Shown one piece after another: positions 1-8,303 of a stretch of DNA of 38,573 nt. The position numbers and the translations under genes were made by a program. Under the pieces are notes generated by a model. The model was given only the letters and a program-made list of their open reading frames with translations, ran no database searches and was not told the DNA's origin. Source of the DNA: Photobacterium alginatilyticum (GTDB lineage: Bacteria; Pseudomonadota; Gammaproteobacteria; Enterobacterales; Vibrionaceae); assembly GCF_009910675.1 (NCBI RefSeq), contig NZ_RSEJ01000040.1:1-38573 (forward strand), given 5' to 3'. Positions within the stretch are counted from its first letter, which is position 1. Each line of letters starts with the position of its first letter.

Positions 1-26
1 CGCAGTGAACGTGCGGTGATTTGAGT

Positions 27-103
27 GGAGCGGTAGTTCAGTTGGTTAGAATACCGGCCTGTCACGCCGGGGGTCGCGGGTTCGAGTCCCGTCCGCTCCG
101 CCA
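27..103 (+). tRNA. tRNA-Asp (GTC)
   Basis: A 77-nt cloverleaf with encoded CCA. The acceptor strand GGAGCGG pairs with CCGCTCC, the anticodon loop reads CTGTCAC (anticodon GTC), and the T loop is TTCGAGT. A strong intrinsic terminator follows within 10 nt, so this is the last gene of its transcript. In related bacteria a tRNA-Asp commonly ends an rRNA operon; the 26 bases to the left are too few to show whether that holds here. Confidence 0.97.
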
Positions 104-111
104 CTTATACT

Positions 112-141
112 AAGCCCAAGCAGAAATGCTTGGGCTTTTTT
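112..141 (+). terminator. Intrinsic terminator of tRNA-Asp transcript
   Basis: A perfect 11-bp stem (112-122 with 127-137) around a GAAA tetraloop, running into a T tract. It sits 8 nt after the tRNA CCA end. Confidence 0.93.
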
Positions 142-298
142 ACATCTGCCGAATGAGTCCCGCTTGCGCGCAAGCCCGGACTAGGCGCTCACCGTTTCCA
201 CTACTTCTCCGAAAGCCTCAGACTGCGCTTATATCAATCCTCTACAAGGTAAGCCACCTAAAGTTGCAGGAGGTTGAGATGCTCTCATCAATGGTTTG

Positions 299-1180
299 TC
301 ACTGGTGATTCAAGAAGAGTTCAAGCAAGGCTGATAACAAAGGTTCTTGCTCTCTGCTGCGCTTACAGCAGAGTCCTAACTGCATTGGGGCGATATTCTC
401 TTGGTAATGACGACGGACTTTATTTCCTACCGGGCTATTGTTAATGACAACATCGGGGGCAATGCCGACGCCGCAGCCCAGAGCAACCATACTGACAATC
501 GCTTCATGTCCTCCAACCTGGGCATAAATACTCGGTTTTACTTTCTTAGACTTCAGCCACTTGTCGGCACGTTCCCTTGCTGTACCTGATTCAGGAAGGA
601 TAAATGGAAGCTGGCTCCAGTCTGGCGTATCGGTGAGGTACTTCTGTAGCCCTGGAGGTGGGATCAGCGGGCTAATAACAGACATAGTTACTTTGTCTAG
701 TTCAAGGTAGGTTAACTTAGCTGAAAGCGCTTCGGGCTTGGCTGCTATGGCGATATCAGCTTCATCCTGTAATACTTTATCAACTGCCTGAGCAGGATCG
801 CCGGTGATGAGCTGAATTTCGATTTGTGGATAGAGCTGGCGGAACTCATTGAGAATAGCTGGTAGATGACTATAGCTTGCTGTTACAGAGCAAAATAGTT
901 TGAGCTTTCCTTGTAGCTGCTGCTGTTGCTCGCTGAGCTGCGTTTTGAGTTCTAGCCAGCTAGACACAATTTGGGCTGCGACTGGCAATAGTTTTTTTCC
1001 GGCAGAGGTTAATTCCACACTGCGGTTGTCACGGATAAATAATGTTTGCCCGGTATCATCTTCCAGTCGCTGGATAATGCGGCTAAGCGCTGACGGGCTT
1101 ATATGCATAGCCTGCGCGGTCTGACTAAAGCTTTTTGAATCACACAGGTGCAGGAAAAATTGCAGGTTCTTGATGTTCAT
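299..1180 (-). CDS. ilvY: IlvY, LysR-type activator of ilvC
   Basis: A LysR-family regulator of about 293 residues. The N-terminal winged helix-turn-helix covers about residues 1-60 (FFLHLCDSKSFSQTAQAMHI, then LSRIIQRLE), followed by the inducer-binding domain with the IlvY-typical stretches FCSVTASYSHLP and VGGHEAIVSMVALGCGVGIAP. In E. coli IlvY senses acetolactate/acetohydroxybutyrate and activates ilvC. The gene is divergent from ilvC here, the classic arrangement. I place the start at the ATG at 1178-1180 (MNIKNLQ), which matches E. coli IlvY; the 19 extra upstream codons would run into the operators. The Shine-Dalgarno sequence is weak. Confidence 0.95.
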   Translation of the reverse strand: MNIKNLQFFLHLCDSKSFSQTAQAMHISPSALSRIIQRLEDDTGQTLFIRDNRSVELTSAGKKLLPVAAQIVSSWLELKTQLSEQQQQLQGKLKLFCSVTASYSHLPAILNEFRQLYPQIEIQLITGDPAQAVDKVLQDEADIAIAAKPEALSAKLTYLELDKVTMSVISPLIPPPGLQKYLTDTPDWSQLPFILPESGTARERADKWLKSKKVKPSIYAQVGGHEAIVSMVALGCGVGIAPDVVINNSPVGNKVRRHYQENIAPMQLGLCCKRSREQEPLLSALLELFLNHQ

Positions 1181-1188
1181 CGTCCATG

Positions 1189-1203
1189 TTGCACTTTTTG
1201 CAA
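1189..1203. promoter_or_regulatory. Candidate IlvY operator 1
   Basis: An inverted repeat TTGCA-N5-TGCAA that contains the LysR-type T-N11-A pattern (T1190, A1202). It lies just upstream of the ilvY start, in the 132-bp ilvY/ilvC divergent gap, where autorepression of ilvY would be expected. Assignment to IlvY is inferred from position and symmetry. Confidence 0.6.
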
Positions 1204-1223
1204 TGAGTTGTTGTGAATATATC

Positions 1224-1240
1224 ACTTTGCGCAACAAAGT
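1224..1240. promoter_or_regulatory. Candidate IlvY operator 2, overlapping ilvC -35
   Basis: A perfect dyad ACTTTG-CGCAA-CAAAGT with T-N11-A spacing, centred 36 bp from the first dyad. It overlaps a possible -35 (TTGCGC, 1227-1232). A TACTAT -10 lies at 1249-1254, 16 bp further on, facing ilvC. Paired dyads with one covering the -35 fit a LysR activator bending DNA when its inducer binds. Confidence 0.58.
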
Positions 1241-1312
1241 ACCTGTTCTACTATCAGGTTATTCGACAGGAAGATGTCGACCCAAGGAACAGAATTCACG
1301 GAGTTTGTAGTT

Positions 1313-2797
1313 ATGGCTAATTATTTCAATACCCTAAATCTACGCCAGCAGTTAGATCAGCTAGGCCGTTGTCGTTTTATGGATCGTGCAGAGTTTGCAA
1401 CAGAAGCCGATTTCCTGAAAGGCAAGAAAGTGGTTATCGTTGGTTGTGGTGCGCAGGGCTTGAACCAAGGTCTGAATATGCGTGATTCAGGCCTGGATGT
1501 TGCCTATGCATTACGTCAGGCGGCAATTGATGAGCAGCGCCAGTCGTTTAAGAACGCCAAAGAAAACGGTTTTGAAGTCGATAGCTACGAAAAACTGATC
1601 CCGCAAGCTGATCTTGTGGTTAACCTAACGCCAGACAAACAACACTCAAATGTTGTTGAAACCGTAATGCCGTTGATGAAGCAAGATGCCGCGTTGGGTT
1701 ATTCGCATGGCTTCAACATTGTTGAAGAAGGCATGCAGGTTCGTGATGATCTGACTGTTGTGATGGTTGCTCCTAAATGTCCGGGTACCGAAGTTCGCGA
1801 AGAGTACAAGCGTGGCTTTGGTGTTCCGACCCTGATTGCTGTTCACCCTGAAAATGATCCGAAAGGTGAGGGCCTGGATATTGCCAAAGCATGGGCTGCG
1901 GCAACTGGCGGTCATCGTGCCGGTGTTCTTGAGTCTTCGTTTGTGGCTGAAGTGAAGTCGGACCTAATGGGTGAGCAAACTATTCTTTGCGGTATGCTGC
2001 AGGCTGGTTCCATTGTCTGCTACGAGAAAATGGTTGCCGAAGGTATCGAACCTGCTTATGCCGGTAAACTACTTCAGTTTGGCTGGGAGACGATTACCGA
2101 AGCCCTGAAGTTCGGTGGCATCACTCATATGATGGATCGTCTGTCTAACCCGGCGAAAGTTAAAGCGTACGAGCTGTCAGAAGAGCTTAAAGAGCTAATG
2201 CGTCCGCTTTACAACAAACATATGGATGACATCATTACCGGCCACTTCTCTAGCACTATGATGGCAGACTGGGCCAATGATGATGCTAACCTGCTGGGCT
2301 GGCGTGCCGAGACGGCTGAAACCGCTTTTGAAAACTACCCTGACTCGGATCTGCAGATTGCGGAGCAGGAGTACTTTGATAACGGTATCCTGATGGTTGC
2401 TATGGTGCGTGCCGGTGTTGAGCTTGCCTTTGAGGCGATGACAGCCTCAGGCATTATCGAAGAGTCGGCCTACTATGAATCTCTGCATGAGCTGCCGCTG
2501 ATTGCGAACACGATCGCACGTAAGCGCCTGTATGAGATGAATGTTGTTATCTCTGATACAGCAGAATACGGTAACTACCTGTTCGCTAATGTTGCCACTC
2601 CATTACTACGCGAGAAGTTCATGCCTTCGGTAGGTACTGATGTGATAGGTAAAGGTCTGGGCGAAACCAGCAATCAGGTTGATAACCAGACACTGATTGA
2701 TGTGAATGAAGCGGTACGTAGTCACCCGGTTGAGTGGGTTGGACAAGAACTACGTGGTTACATGACTGACATGAAGCGCATTGCTGTAGGTGGTTAA
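1313..2797 (+). CDS. ilvC: Ketol-acid reductoisomerase (class II)
   Basis: Acetohydroxyacid isomeroreductase: NADPH- and Mg-dependent isomerisation and reduction of acetolactate or acetohydroxybutyrate, the second common step of valine, leucine and isoleucine synthesis, in the cytosol. At 494 residues it is the long class II form with a duplicated knotted C-terminal domain. The nucleotide-binding motif VGCGAQGLNQG is near residue 45, and the metal-binding EVKSDLMGEQ and EQEYFDNG segments are present. The start is the ATG at 1313 (MANYFNTLNL, as in E. coli) with GGAG 9 nt upstream; the 13 in-frame codons before it lack support. It is divergent from its regulator ilvY and ends at a strong terminator. 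Confidence 0.98.
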   Translation: MANYFNTLNLRQQLDQLGRCRFMDRAEFATEADFLKGKKVVIVGCGAQGLNQGLNMRDSGLDVAYALRQAAIDEQRQSFKNAKENGFEVDSYEKLIPQADLVVNLTPDKQHSNVVETVMPLMKQDAALGYSHGFNIVEEGMQVRDDLTVVMVAPKCPGTEVREEYKRGFGVPTLIAVHPENDPKGEGLDIAKAWAAATGGHRAGVLESSFVAEVKSDLMGEQTILCGMLQAGSIVCYEKMVAEGIEPAYAGKLLQFGWETITEALKFGGITHMMDRLSNPAKVKAYELSEELKELMRPLYNKHMDDIITGHFSSTMMADWANDDANLLGWRAETAETAFENYPDSDLQIAEQEYFDNGILMVAMVRAGVELAFEAMTASGIIEESAYYESLHELPLIANTIARKRLYEMNVVISDTAEYGNYLFANVATPLLREKFMPSVGTDVIGKGLGETSNQVDNQTLIDVNEAVRSHPVEWVGQELRGYMTDMKRIAVGG

Positions 2798-2813
2798 TTC
2801 CAGCTAGATAAAT

Positions 2814-2848
2814 AAAAAGCCCGGCACATTTCATTTGCCGGGCTTTTT
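2814..2848. terminator. Bidirectional terminator between ilvC and ubiK
   Basis: A perfect 13-bp stem (2814-2826 with 2836-2848) with a 9-nt loop. An A tract on the left and a T tract on the right let it serve ilvC on the plus strand and ubiK on the minus strand. Confidence 0.92.
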
Positions 2849-2874
2849 GTTACTTGTTTAATAGAGACGGCAGA

Positions 2875-3144
2875 TTACGCGTCGCTATCTTGCTTGTTGT
2901 CAGCCAGCTTCGTTTCCAGCTCGCCCATCTTTTGTTCCAGCTCAGTAAGCTTCTGGCGGGTGCGTAAAAGAACCTGAGTCTGAACGTCAAATTCCTCGCG
3001 GCTAACAACGTCTAGTTTACCAAGCTGCGCCTGAATCACCTGACGAACTTTCTGTTCTACATCGTTGCCTAGCTCTTTGACTGGCTGAGGCATTGACTCG
3101 TGGATCTGCTTGGCAACCTGCTCAAGCTTTTTTGGATCAAACAT
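2875..3144 (-). CDS. ubiK: UbiK, ubiquinone biosynthesis accessory factor
   Basis: An 89-residue protein of the YqiC/UbiK family. UbiK works with UbiJ and the soluble Ubi complex in aerobic ubiquinone synthesis. The N-terminal amphipathic part (residues 1-30, with HESMPQPVKELG) and the highly conserved SREEFDVQTQVLLRTRQKL segment (about 48-66) lead into a C-terminal coiled coil, as in E. coli UbiK. The start is an ATG with a GGAG about 11 nt upstream. It is monocistronic between two terminators. A second ubiquinone gene, ubiD, lies about 31 kb away in this window. Confidence 0.93.
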   Translation of the reverse strand: MFDPKKLEQVAKQIHESMPQPVKELGNDVEQKVRQVIQAQLGKLDVVSREEFDVQTQVLLRTRQKLTELEQKMGELETKLADNKQDSDA

Positions 3145-3228
3145 AGCTGAGTTAACTCCGTAACGGCTTTTAATCTGTTGCGGTTATTTTATTCAAATAT
3201 GGTCGGGTTGTCGTCGTTCAATCATAAA

Positions 3229-3255
3229 TTAAAAAAGGCCGCATAAAGCGGCCTT
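3229..3255 (-). terminator. Intrinsic terminator of the RND efflux operon
   Basis: An 8-bp stem (3235-3242 with 3248-3255) around a 5-nt loop. On the minus strand the run of A at 3231-3236 reads as a T tract. It lies 19 bp past the pump stop codon. Confidence 0.85.
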
Positions 3256-3273
3256 ATTATTTACCTAACTAGC

Positions 3274-6200
3274 TTAGCAGTCACGAGCTTTCAAAGCATT
3301 GCGTGCTTCGTCCGCCCGCTTCAGCTTTTCCAGATCCTTGTCCTCGACAAAGATTGGCAGCGGCTTGTGAATACTCGCCAGGTAGGTGTAGATCACCGGC
3401 AGTACAAACAGGGTAAAGAGCGTACCGATAGCCAGGCCCGATACGATAACAATACCAATACTGAAGCGCTGTGCGGCACCAGCACCCGTTGCATAGAGCA
3501 ATGGGATCAGACCCGCGATCATTGCTGCAGTGGTCATCAGGATAGGACGCAGACGAACTTTTGCCGCTTCCATCACGGCTGCCATGCGGTCTTTCTGGTG
3601 ATGAAGCTGCTCTTCTTTGGCCACCTCACAGATCAGGATACCGTGTTTGGTGATCAAACCAATCAGAGTGATCAGACCGACCTGCGAGTAGATATTCATT
3701 GAAGCGGCCCCCCAAGACAGGGCGATCAATGCACCACAGATAGCCAGCGGTACCGAGACCAGAATAACCAGCGGGTCGCGCAATGACTCGAACTGAATCG
3801 CCAGAACCAGGAAGATGATTGCCAGTGCTAGGGCAAAGGTCATGTACAGGGCATTTCCTTCGGTAACGAACTGACGAGCCTCACCCATAAAGTCGTACTG
3901 GTAGCCTGCAGGAAGCTGGCTGGCCGCATCTGTCTGGAACCAGTCAATCGCCGTACCCATCGCCGTACCCGGTGCCGGCACGGCACCAATGGTTGCAGAG
4001 TTAAGCTGATTGAAGTGAGGTAGCGAACGAGGTTCTGCAACGACATCAATGGTGATCAAGCTACCCAGCGGAATGGCATTACCGTCAGCTGCACGGACGT
4101 AGTAACCCTTAATCGATTCAGGGTTCAGGCGGTACTTACGTTCAACCTGAGGGATCACCTCGTAAGAGCGGCCATTGAGGTCGATACGGTTGACATAACC
4201 ATCGGCCATCATGGTACTTAAGGTAATACCGATATCCTGCATCGTCACACCGTAAGCGCCGGCTTTATCCTTGTCGATATGGATTTTCATCGTTGCCGAG
4301 TCGTAGTTCAGATCGAGATCTGAATAGACGAACATCGGGTTGGCATTCACATCGGCCAGGATATCTGTGGCAACCTGGAACAGGCTTTCGAACTGGTTTG
4401 GCGTCGTAATGACGAACTGAATCGGCAGACCAGAGCCCGCACCCGGCAGTTCCGGCATCTGGAATGCCGTGACAGCCATTTCAGGAATGTCCTTAACCAA
4501 GTTAGTGACACGATCCACAACTTCTGCCTGGCTTGCCTCACGCTCACTCCAAGGCACCATAGATGCAATACCAAAGGCCTGATTGGAGCTTGGTACCCCG
4601 GAGAATACCTGGGCATAGGCCACTTCAGGTTGCTCGGTCAGGATCTGGTTGACCTTGGCCATGGTGTTGTCGATGTAATCCAGGTTGGCATTGGACGGTG
4701 ATGTACCCATCATCATCAAAACGCCCTTATCTTCCGATGGCGCCAGTTCACTCGGGATGAACTTAAACAACATCGGCAGCGAGCCAAATACAATAACCGC
4801 AAAAACAATAACGACAGGACGCATGTTCATCACGCCGCCAAGCATTTTTTCATAGCGGTTGGTCATGCGATCGAGGAAGTTATGGACAGATGTTTCAAAC
4901 TTGCTCGGCTTCTCATTAGCCTTGAGCATTTTTGAACACATCATCGGCGATAGCGTCAATGCCACAATACCGGAGACAAATACCGCCCCGGCCAGGGTCA
5001 GGGCAAATTCTTTGAACAGCGAGCCGGTGATCCCGCCCATCATAGCGATAGGTGCATATACCGCACCCAGCGTCAGGGTCATGGCGATAACTGGAACGGC
5101 AATTTCACGGGTACCGATAATTGCAGCCCTAAACGGTGACTCACCCAGCTTGAGGTGACGGTCGACGTTTTCCAGTACCACGATGGCATCATCAACAACC
5201 AGGCCGATGGCCAGTACCATTGCCAGCAGGGTCATCAGGTTCCAGGAGAAACCGAAGCTCTGCATGACCATGGCGACACCAATCAAAGACAGCGGAATGG
5301 TGACGATCGGAATGATAACGGCACGGAACGACCCCAGGAACAGGGTGATCACCACCAATACGATCAGAGCCGCTTCAGCGATAGTTTTGATTACTTCGTT
5401 GATTGACTCGTTGATAGCGATGGTGGAGTCATACATCACGTTCATTGAGATATTTTCAGGCATGTTGCGTTTTAGCTCAGGCAACAGCTCAAGAATATCG
5501 GCGGCGATGTTGATTGGGTTGGCACTCGGTGCGGCGTTGATAGCGGCAACGACGGCTTCTTCACCGTTTGCCGATGCACGGTAGACATCATGGCTCTTTT
5601 CTAGCGTGACTTTGGCGATGTCACCCAGACGGATCACCTGGCCTTCCTTGGTTGAAACAACCAATTTCTCCAGATCGTCGGTATTGGATACCTGGGTGTC
5701 TGCCGTACCGTTGTACAGGACAAACTCACCGACAGCCTGACCGGTTGCCGACTGGTAGTTGTTGGCATTCAACACGTTCATCACATCGGTTGCCGTCAGG
5801 TTGTATGCCGCCATTTTGGCTGGATCCAACCAGACACGCAGGGCATATTTCATCCCGCCGTAGAGATCAACTTTAGATACACCGTTTACCGTGAAGAACT
5901 GCGGGTTGATCACGCGCTCCAGGTAGTCGGTGATCTGGCTGGAAGCCAGCTCGTCACTGGTAAAGCCGATATACATTACCGCCGTCGTCGAACCTGTCGA
6001 CATGGTTACTGTCGGGTCTTCGGCTTCTTTCGGTAGCTGGGAGCGTACCGAGTTGGTTTTGGCCAGAATATCCGCCAACGCCGCATTCGGATCGGTATTG
6101 AGCTTCATGGTCACCGTAATGGTGGACGAACCCAACACTGATGATGAGGTCATGAAGTCGATATTATCAGCCTGGGCAATGGCCTGTTCCAGAGGCTGGG

Positions 6201-6390
6201 TGATAAAGCCCTGGATCAGATCGGCACTGGCCCCGTAATAGCTGGTTGACACCGTTACCACGGTGTTGGTCATGTCTGGGTATTCTCGTACCTGCATTTT
6301 GAAGATGGCTTGCAGGCCGAGCAGGGCGATCAGAAAGCTGATCGACACCGCCAGAACAGGACGTTTAATAAAAACATCAGTAAAACGCAT
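3274..6390 (-). CDS. RND efflux pump, inner membrane transporter (HAE1 family)
   Basis: A 1038-residue RND proton antiporter of the hydrophobe/amphiphile efflux type. The N-terminal TM1 follows MRFTDVFIKRPVLA. The paired TM4 aspartates of the proton relay are D400-D401 (LVVDDAIVVLEN), and the TM10 lysine is about K915 (LITKHGILICE). The two large periplasmic loops expected for the family are present. It forms the pump of a tripartite complex with the fusion protein encoded 12 bp upstream. No outer membrane channel gene is in the operon, so a shared TolC is inferred. The sequence recalls Vibrio VexH/VmeF-type pumps, but I cannot assign the exact orthologue or its substrates. Good SD (GGAGG) before the ATG. 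Confidence 0.95.
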   Translation of the reverse strand: MRFTDVFIKRPVLAVSISFLIALLGLQAIFKMQVREYPDMTNTVVTVSTSYYGASADLIQGFITQPLEQAIAQADNIDFMTSSSVLGSSTITVTMKLNTDPNAALADILAKTNSVRSQLPKEAEDPTVTMSTGSTTAVMYIGFTSDELASSQITDYLERVINPQFFTVNGVSKVDLYGGMKYALRVWLDPAKMAAYNLTATDVMNVLNANNYQSATGQAVGEFVLYNGTADTQVSNTDDLEKLVVSTKEGQVIRLGDIAKVTLEKSHDVYRASANGEEAVVAAINAAPSANPINIAADILELLPELKRNMPENISMNVMYDSTIAINESINEVIKTIAEAALIVLVVITLFLGSFRAVIIPIVTIPLSLIGVAMVMQSFGFSWNLMTLLAMVLAIGLVVDDAIVVLENVDRHLKLGESPFRAAIIGTREIAVPVIAMTLTLGAVYAPIAMMGGITGSLFKEFALTLAGAVFVSGIVALTLSPMMCSKMLKANEKPSKFETSVHNFLDRMTNRYEKMLGGVMNMRPVVIVFAVIVFGSLPMLFKFIPSELAPSEDKGVLMMMGTSPSNANLDYIDNTMAKVNQILTEQPEVAYAQVFSGVPSSNQAFGIASMVPWSEREASQAEVVDRVTNLVKDIPEMAVTAFQMPELPGAGSGLPIQFVITTPNQFESLFQVATDILADVNANPMFVYSDLDLNYDSATMKIHIDKDKAGAYGVTMQDIGITLSTMMADGYVNRIDLNGRSYEVIPQVERKYRLNPESIKGYYVRAADGNAIPLGSLITIDVVAEPRSLPHFNQLNSATIGAVPAPGTAMGTAIDWFQTDAASQLPAGYQYDFMGEARQFVTEGNALYMTFALALAIIFLVLAIQFESLRDPLVILVSVPLAICGALIALSWGAASMNIYSQVGLITLIGLITKHGILICEVAKEEQLHHQKDRMAAVMEAAKVRLRPILMTTAAMIAGLIPLLYATGAGAAQRFSIGIVIVSGLAIGTLFTLFVLPVIYTYLASIHKPLPIFVEDKDLEKLKRADEARNALKARDC

Positions 6391-6402
6391 TAATCCTCCG
6401 GA

Positions 6403-7509
6403 TTACAGCATTGGTGTTTCTGCTGGTGCTTCGAGTGCATTGCTTTCGACAATACGCACCTTCGCGTCATTACTCAGGCGAACCTGACCGGATGTGACAA
6501 CAGTGTCACCGGCTTTGACGCCATCAAGGATATGTACGACCTCGCCTTTGCGTTCACCGACTTTTACCACTGACTGACGTACACGTAGATCGCCATTGTC
6601 ATCTTTGCCTACCAGATAGACGTTATCACCGTATAGCGTAAAGGTGATGGCTGTTTGTGGCAGCGTGATTTGGTCTTCCAGGGTCGGCAAAATAATGTGG
6701 GCACGGGCAAACATACCGCTGCGTAGCTGGCCTTCATTGTTTGGAATATCAGCCTGAACCTGTACCAGGCCGCTTTGATAGTTGACGGCTGGTTCGATAG
6801 CACTGATTTTGCCGCTGAACGGTGTTTCAGGGTAGGCGTCGACAAAAATTTCGATGTCCTGGCCTAGGTGGATATCCGAGATATCCGTCTGCGGTACAGT
6901 AAAGCGCAGTTTCATCAGCGTGGTATCTTCCAGGCGAACAATGTCGTCACCCGGCTGAATGTACTGGCCAAGGAAAACATTACGCAGGCCGACTACACCG
7001 TCAAATGGGGCTTTGATTGTACGGCGGTCAATGGTCGCCTTCAGGCTTTCAATATCAGCTGATAGCGAGAAGTAAGACGCTTCGGCGTCATCATAGGCTT
7101 CTTTGGAAATAGATCCTTTCTGATATAGCCCTTGGTAACGAGCATACTTGGCTTTTGCTGCTGGCAGGCGAGCCTCAGAGCTCTTCAGATTGGCAATTTC
7201 AACATCTGAATCAAGGCTGACCAGAGGCTGGTCTGTTTTGACCGTCGAGCCAGATTCGAAATCAATCTTGTTAATCACACCTGAGGTTTCAGTGGTGATC
7301 GTCACCCCCTGGTTTGGCTCGATGAAGCCAATGGCTTCAATCGCCGGTACCCAGTTGGTTGCTTGAGTCTCCACAATGGTTACAGGAAATTCAGGCTCAG
7401 GCATGTTAGCCATGTACTCTGCTATCATCTTCTGCTTGTACAGATTGAAACCAATCACACTACCGAACAGCAGAAGTGCGAGAAGTAGCATCACTATCCA
7501 TTTTTTCAT
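6403..7509 (-). CDS. RND efflux periplasmic adaptor (membrane fusion protein)
   Basis: A 368-residue adaptor of the HlyD/AcrA superfamily. An N-terminal membrane anchor (about residues 4-22, with no lipobox cysteine) is followed by the split biotinyl-lipoyl-like domain (ETSGVINKIDFESGSTV, later TIKAPFDGVVGLRNVFLGQYI) flanking a short alpha-hairpin (about 105-165). A beta-barrel and a membrane-proximal domain (QTAITF, later VTSGQVRLSND) follow. It links the RND pump to an outer membrane channel. It sits 28 bp after the tetR stop and 12 bp before the pump gene, so the three form one operon. GGAG lies about 10 nt before the start. Confidence 0.94.
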   Translation of the reverse strand: MKKWIVMLLLALLLFGSVIGFNLYKQKMIAEYMANMPEPEFPVTIVETQATNWVPAIEAIGFIEPNQGVTITTETSGVINKIDFESGSTVKTDQPLVSLDSDVEIANLKSSEARLPAAKAKYARYQGLYQKGSISKEAYDDAEASYFSLSADIESLKATIDRRTIKAPFDGVVGLRNVFLGQYIQPGDDIVRLEDTTLMKLRFTVPQTDISDIHLGQDIEIFVDAYPETPFSGKISAIEPAVNYQSGLVQVQADIPNNEGQLRSGMFARAHIILPTLEDQITLPQTAITFTLYGDNVYLVGKDDNGDLRVRQSVVKVGERKGEVVHILDGVKAGDTVVTSGQVRLSNDAKVRIVESNALEAPAETPML

Positions 7510-7537
7510 TTTATGGTGTGCTCCGGAATTGCTAATG

Positions 7538-8104
7538 TTAATGCTGTGTTATGGCATCCCAACACGCTTCAAGTGCAGCATCTCGTGCATCGTCGCTAAC
7601 GTTGAAAACACCGTTTACATGTTTGCGAGCCAGGCAAGCGCTTGGCTCAAGGCTTAAAACACTTAAAATTTCATTATCGAGTTGCTTAAACTGACCGCTG
7701 GCTTTTCCTTCATCAAACAGCTGGTTGACCTTGGCAAAGAGCTTTTGTTCCAACTGGTGCTGTTCCTGTCCCTGACGCCTTGGCAGATTTTCAAACTGAC
7801 CACGGTTTATCAGTGGGGCATCCCCCTGATTTGCCATGTTCCAAATATTCAACCACATGGTACGGAAGCGATTTTTCAGAGGCATTTCATCTGACACGTT
7901 CTGAGTAATTTTGTTCGCCACGTGAGTTAAAATATGGTCATGAAGCTGGTGGAGTAAGTCGTCTTTATCCTCGAAGTAGCGATAAATGGTCCCCGCCGCG
8001 ACACCTGCTTCCTTGGCTACCATCTGCATGGATATACCGTGAAAGCCATATACTGCCAGCAACTTTTCAGTTGCCTGCAATATGCGTGTTTTCTTATCAC
8101 TCAT
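7538..8104 (-). CDS. TetR-family repressor of the efflux operon
   Basis: A TetR/AcrR regulator of 188 residues. The N-terminal DNA-binding domain has the family pattern TRILQATEKLLAVYGFHGIS, then the helix-turn-helix VAKEAGVAAGTIYRYFEDKDDLL (about residues 24-48). The C-terminal ligand domain is divergent as usual. I take the ATG at 8102-8104 (MSDKK) as the start. The longer frame would begin at 8146, inside a 24-bp palindrome that is almost certainly its operator, and its first 14 residues do not look conserved. It is the first gene of the operon with the fusion protein and pump, so it probably represses itself and both of them until an effector binds. Confidence 0.92.
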   Translation of the reverse strand: MSDKKTRILQATEKLLAVYGFHGISMQMVAKEAGVAAGTIYRYFEDKDDLLHQLHDHILTHVANKITQNVSDEMPLKNRFRTMWLNIWNMANQGDAPLINRGQFENLPRRQGQEQHQLEQKLFAKVNQLFDEGKASGQFKQLDNEILSVLSLEPSACLARKHVNGVFNVSDDARDAALEACWDAITQH

Positions 8105-8128
8105 AAAAGTCACAAATGTAAAAAAAGG

Positions 8129-8152
8129 TAATGAATGAATGTTCATTCATTA
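8129..8152. promoter_or_regulatory. TetR-type operator upstream of the efflux operon
   Basis: A perfect inverted repeat: 11-bp arms (TAATGAATGAA and TTCATTCATTA) separated by TG. It starts 25 bp upstream of the chosen tetR start. The TGAATGAA/TTCATTCA half-sites are common for TetR-family repressors of efflux genes. Autoregulation is inferred. Confidence 0.82.
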
Positions 8153-8303
8153 TTCTATTGAGCCTTGTTTATTGTGCAAGTGTTTTCTTAACAAGAAGAC
8201 GGTATCAGCTATGAATATTCGGGGGCGAATAGACATGTGACAGGAACCCGCTACAATGCGCCTGCTGACCTCTAGATGATCAAAAACGACATAGGATACG
8301 CTG

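Noticed and set aside
1..26. Possible end of an rRNA operon left of tRNA-Asp
   Set aside because: Too few bases to recognise 5S rRNA or any spacer; only the general habit of tRNA-Asp following rRNA suggests it.
162..175. 14-bp perfect palindrome GCTTGCGCGCAAGC after the tRNA-Asp terminator
   Set aside because: Isolated, with no T tract, gene or partner site nearby; a chance palindrome or weak ilvY 3' structure cannot be told apart.
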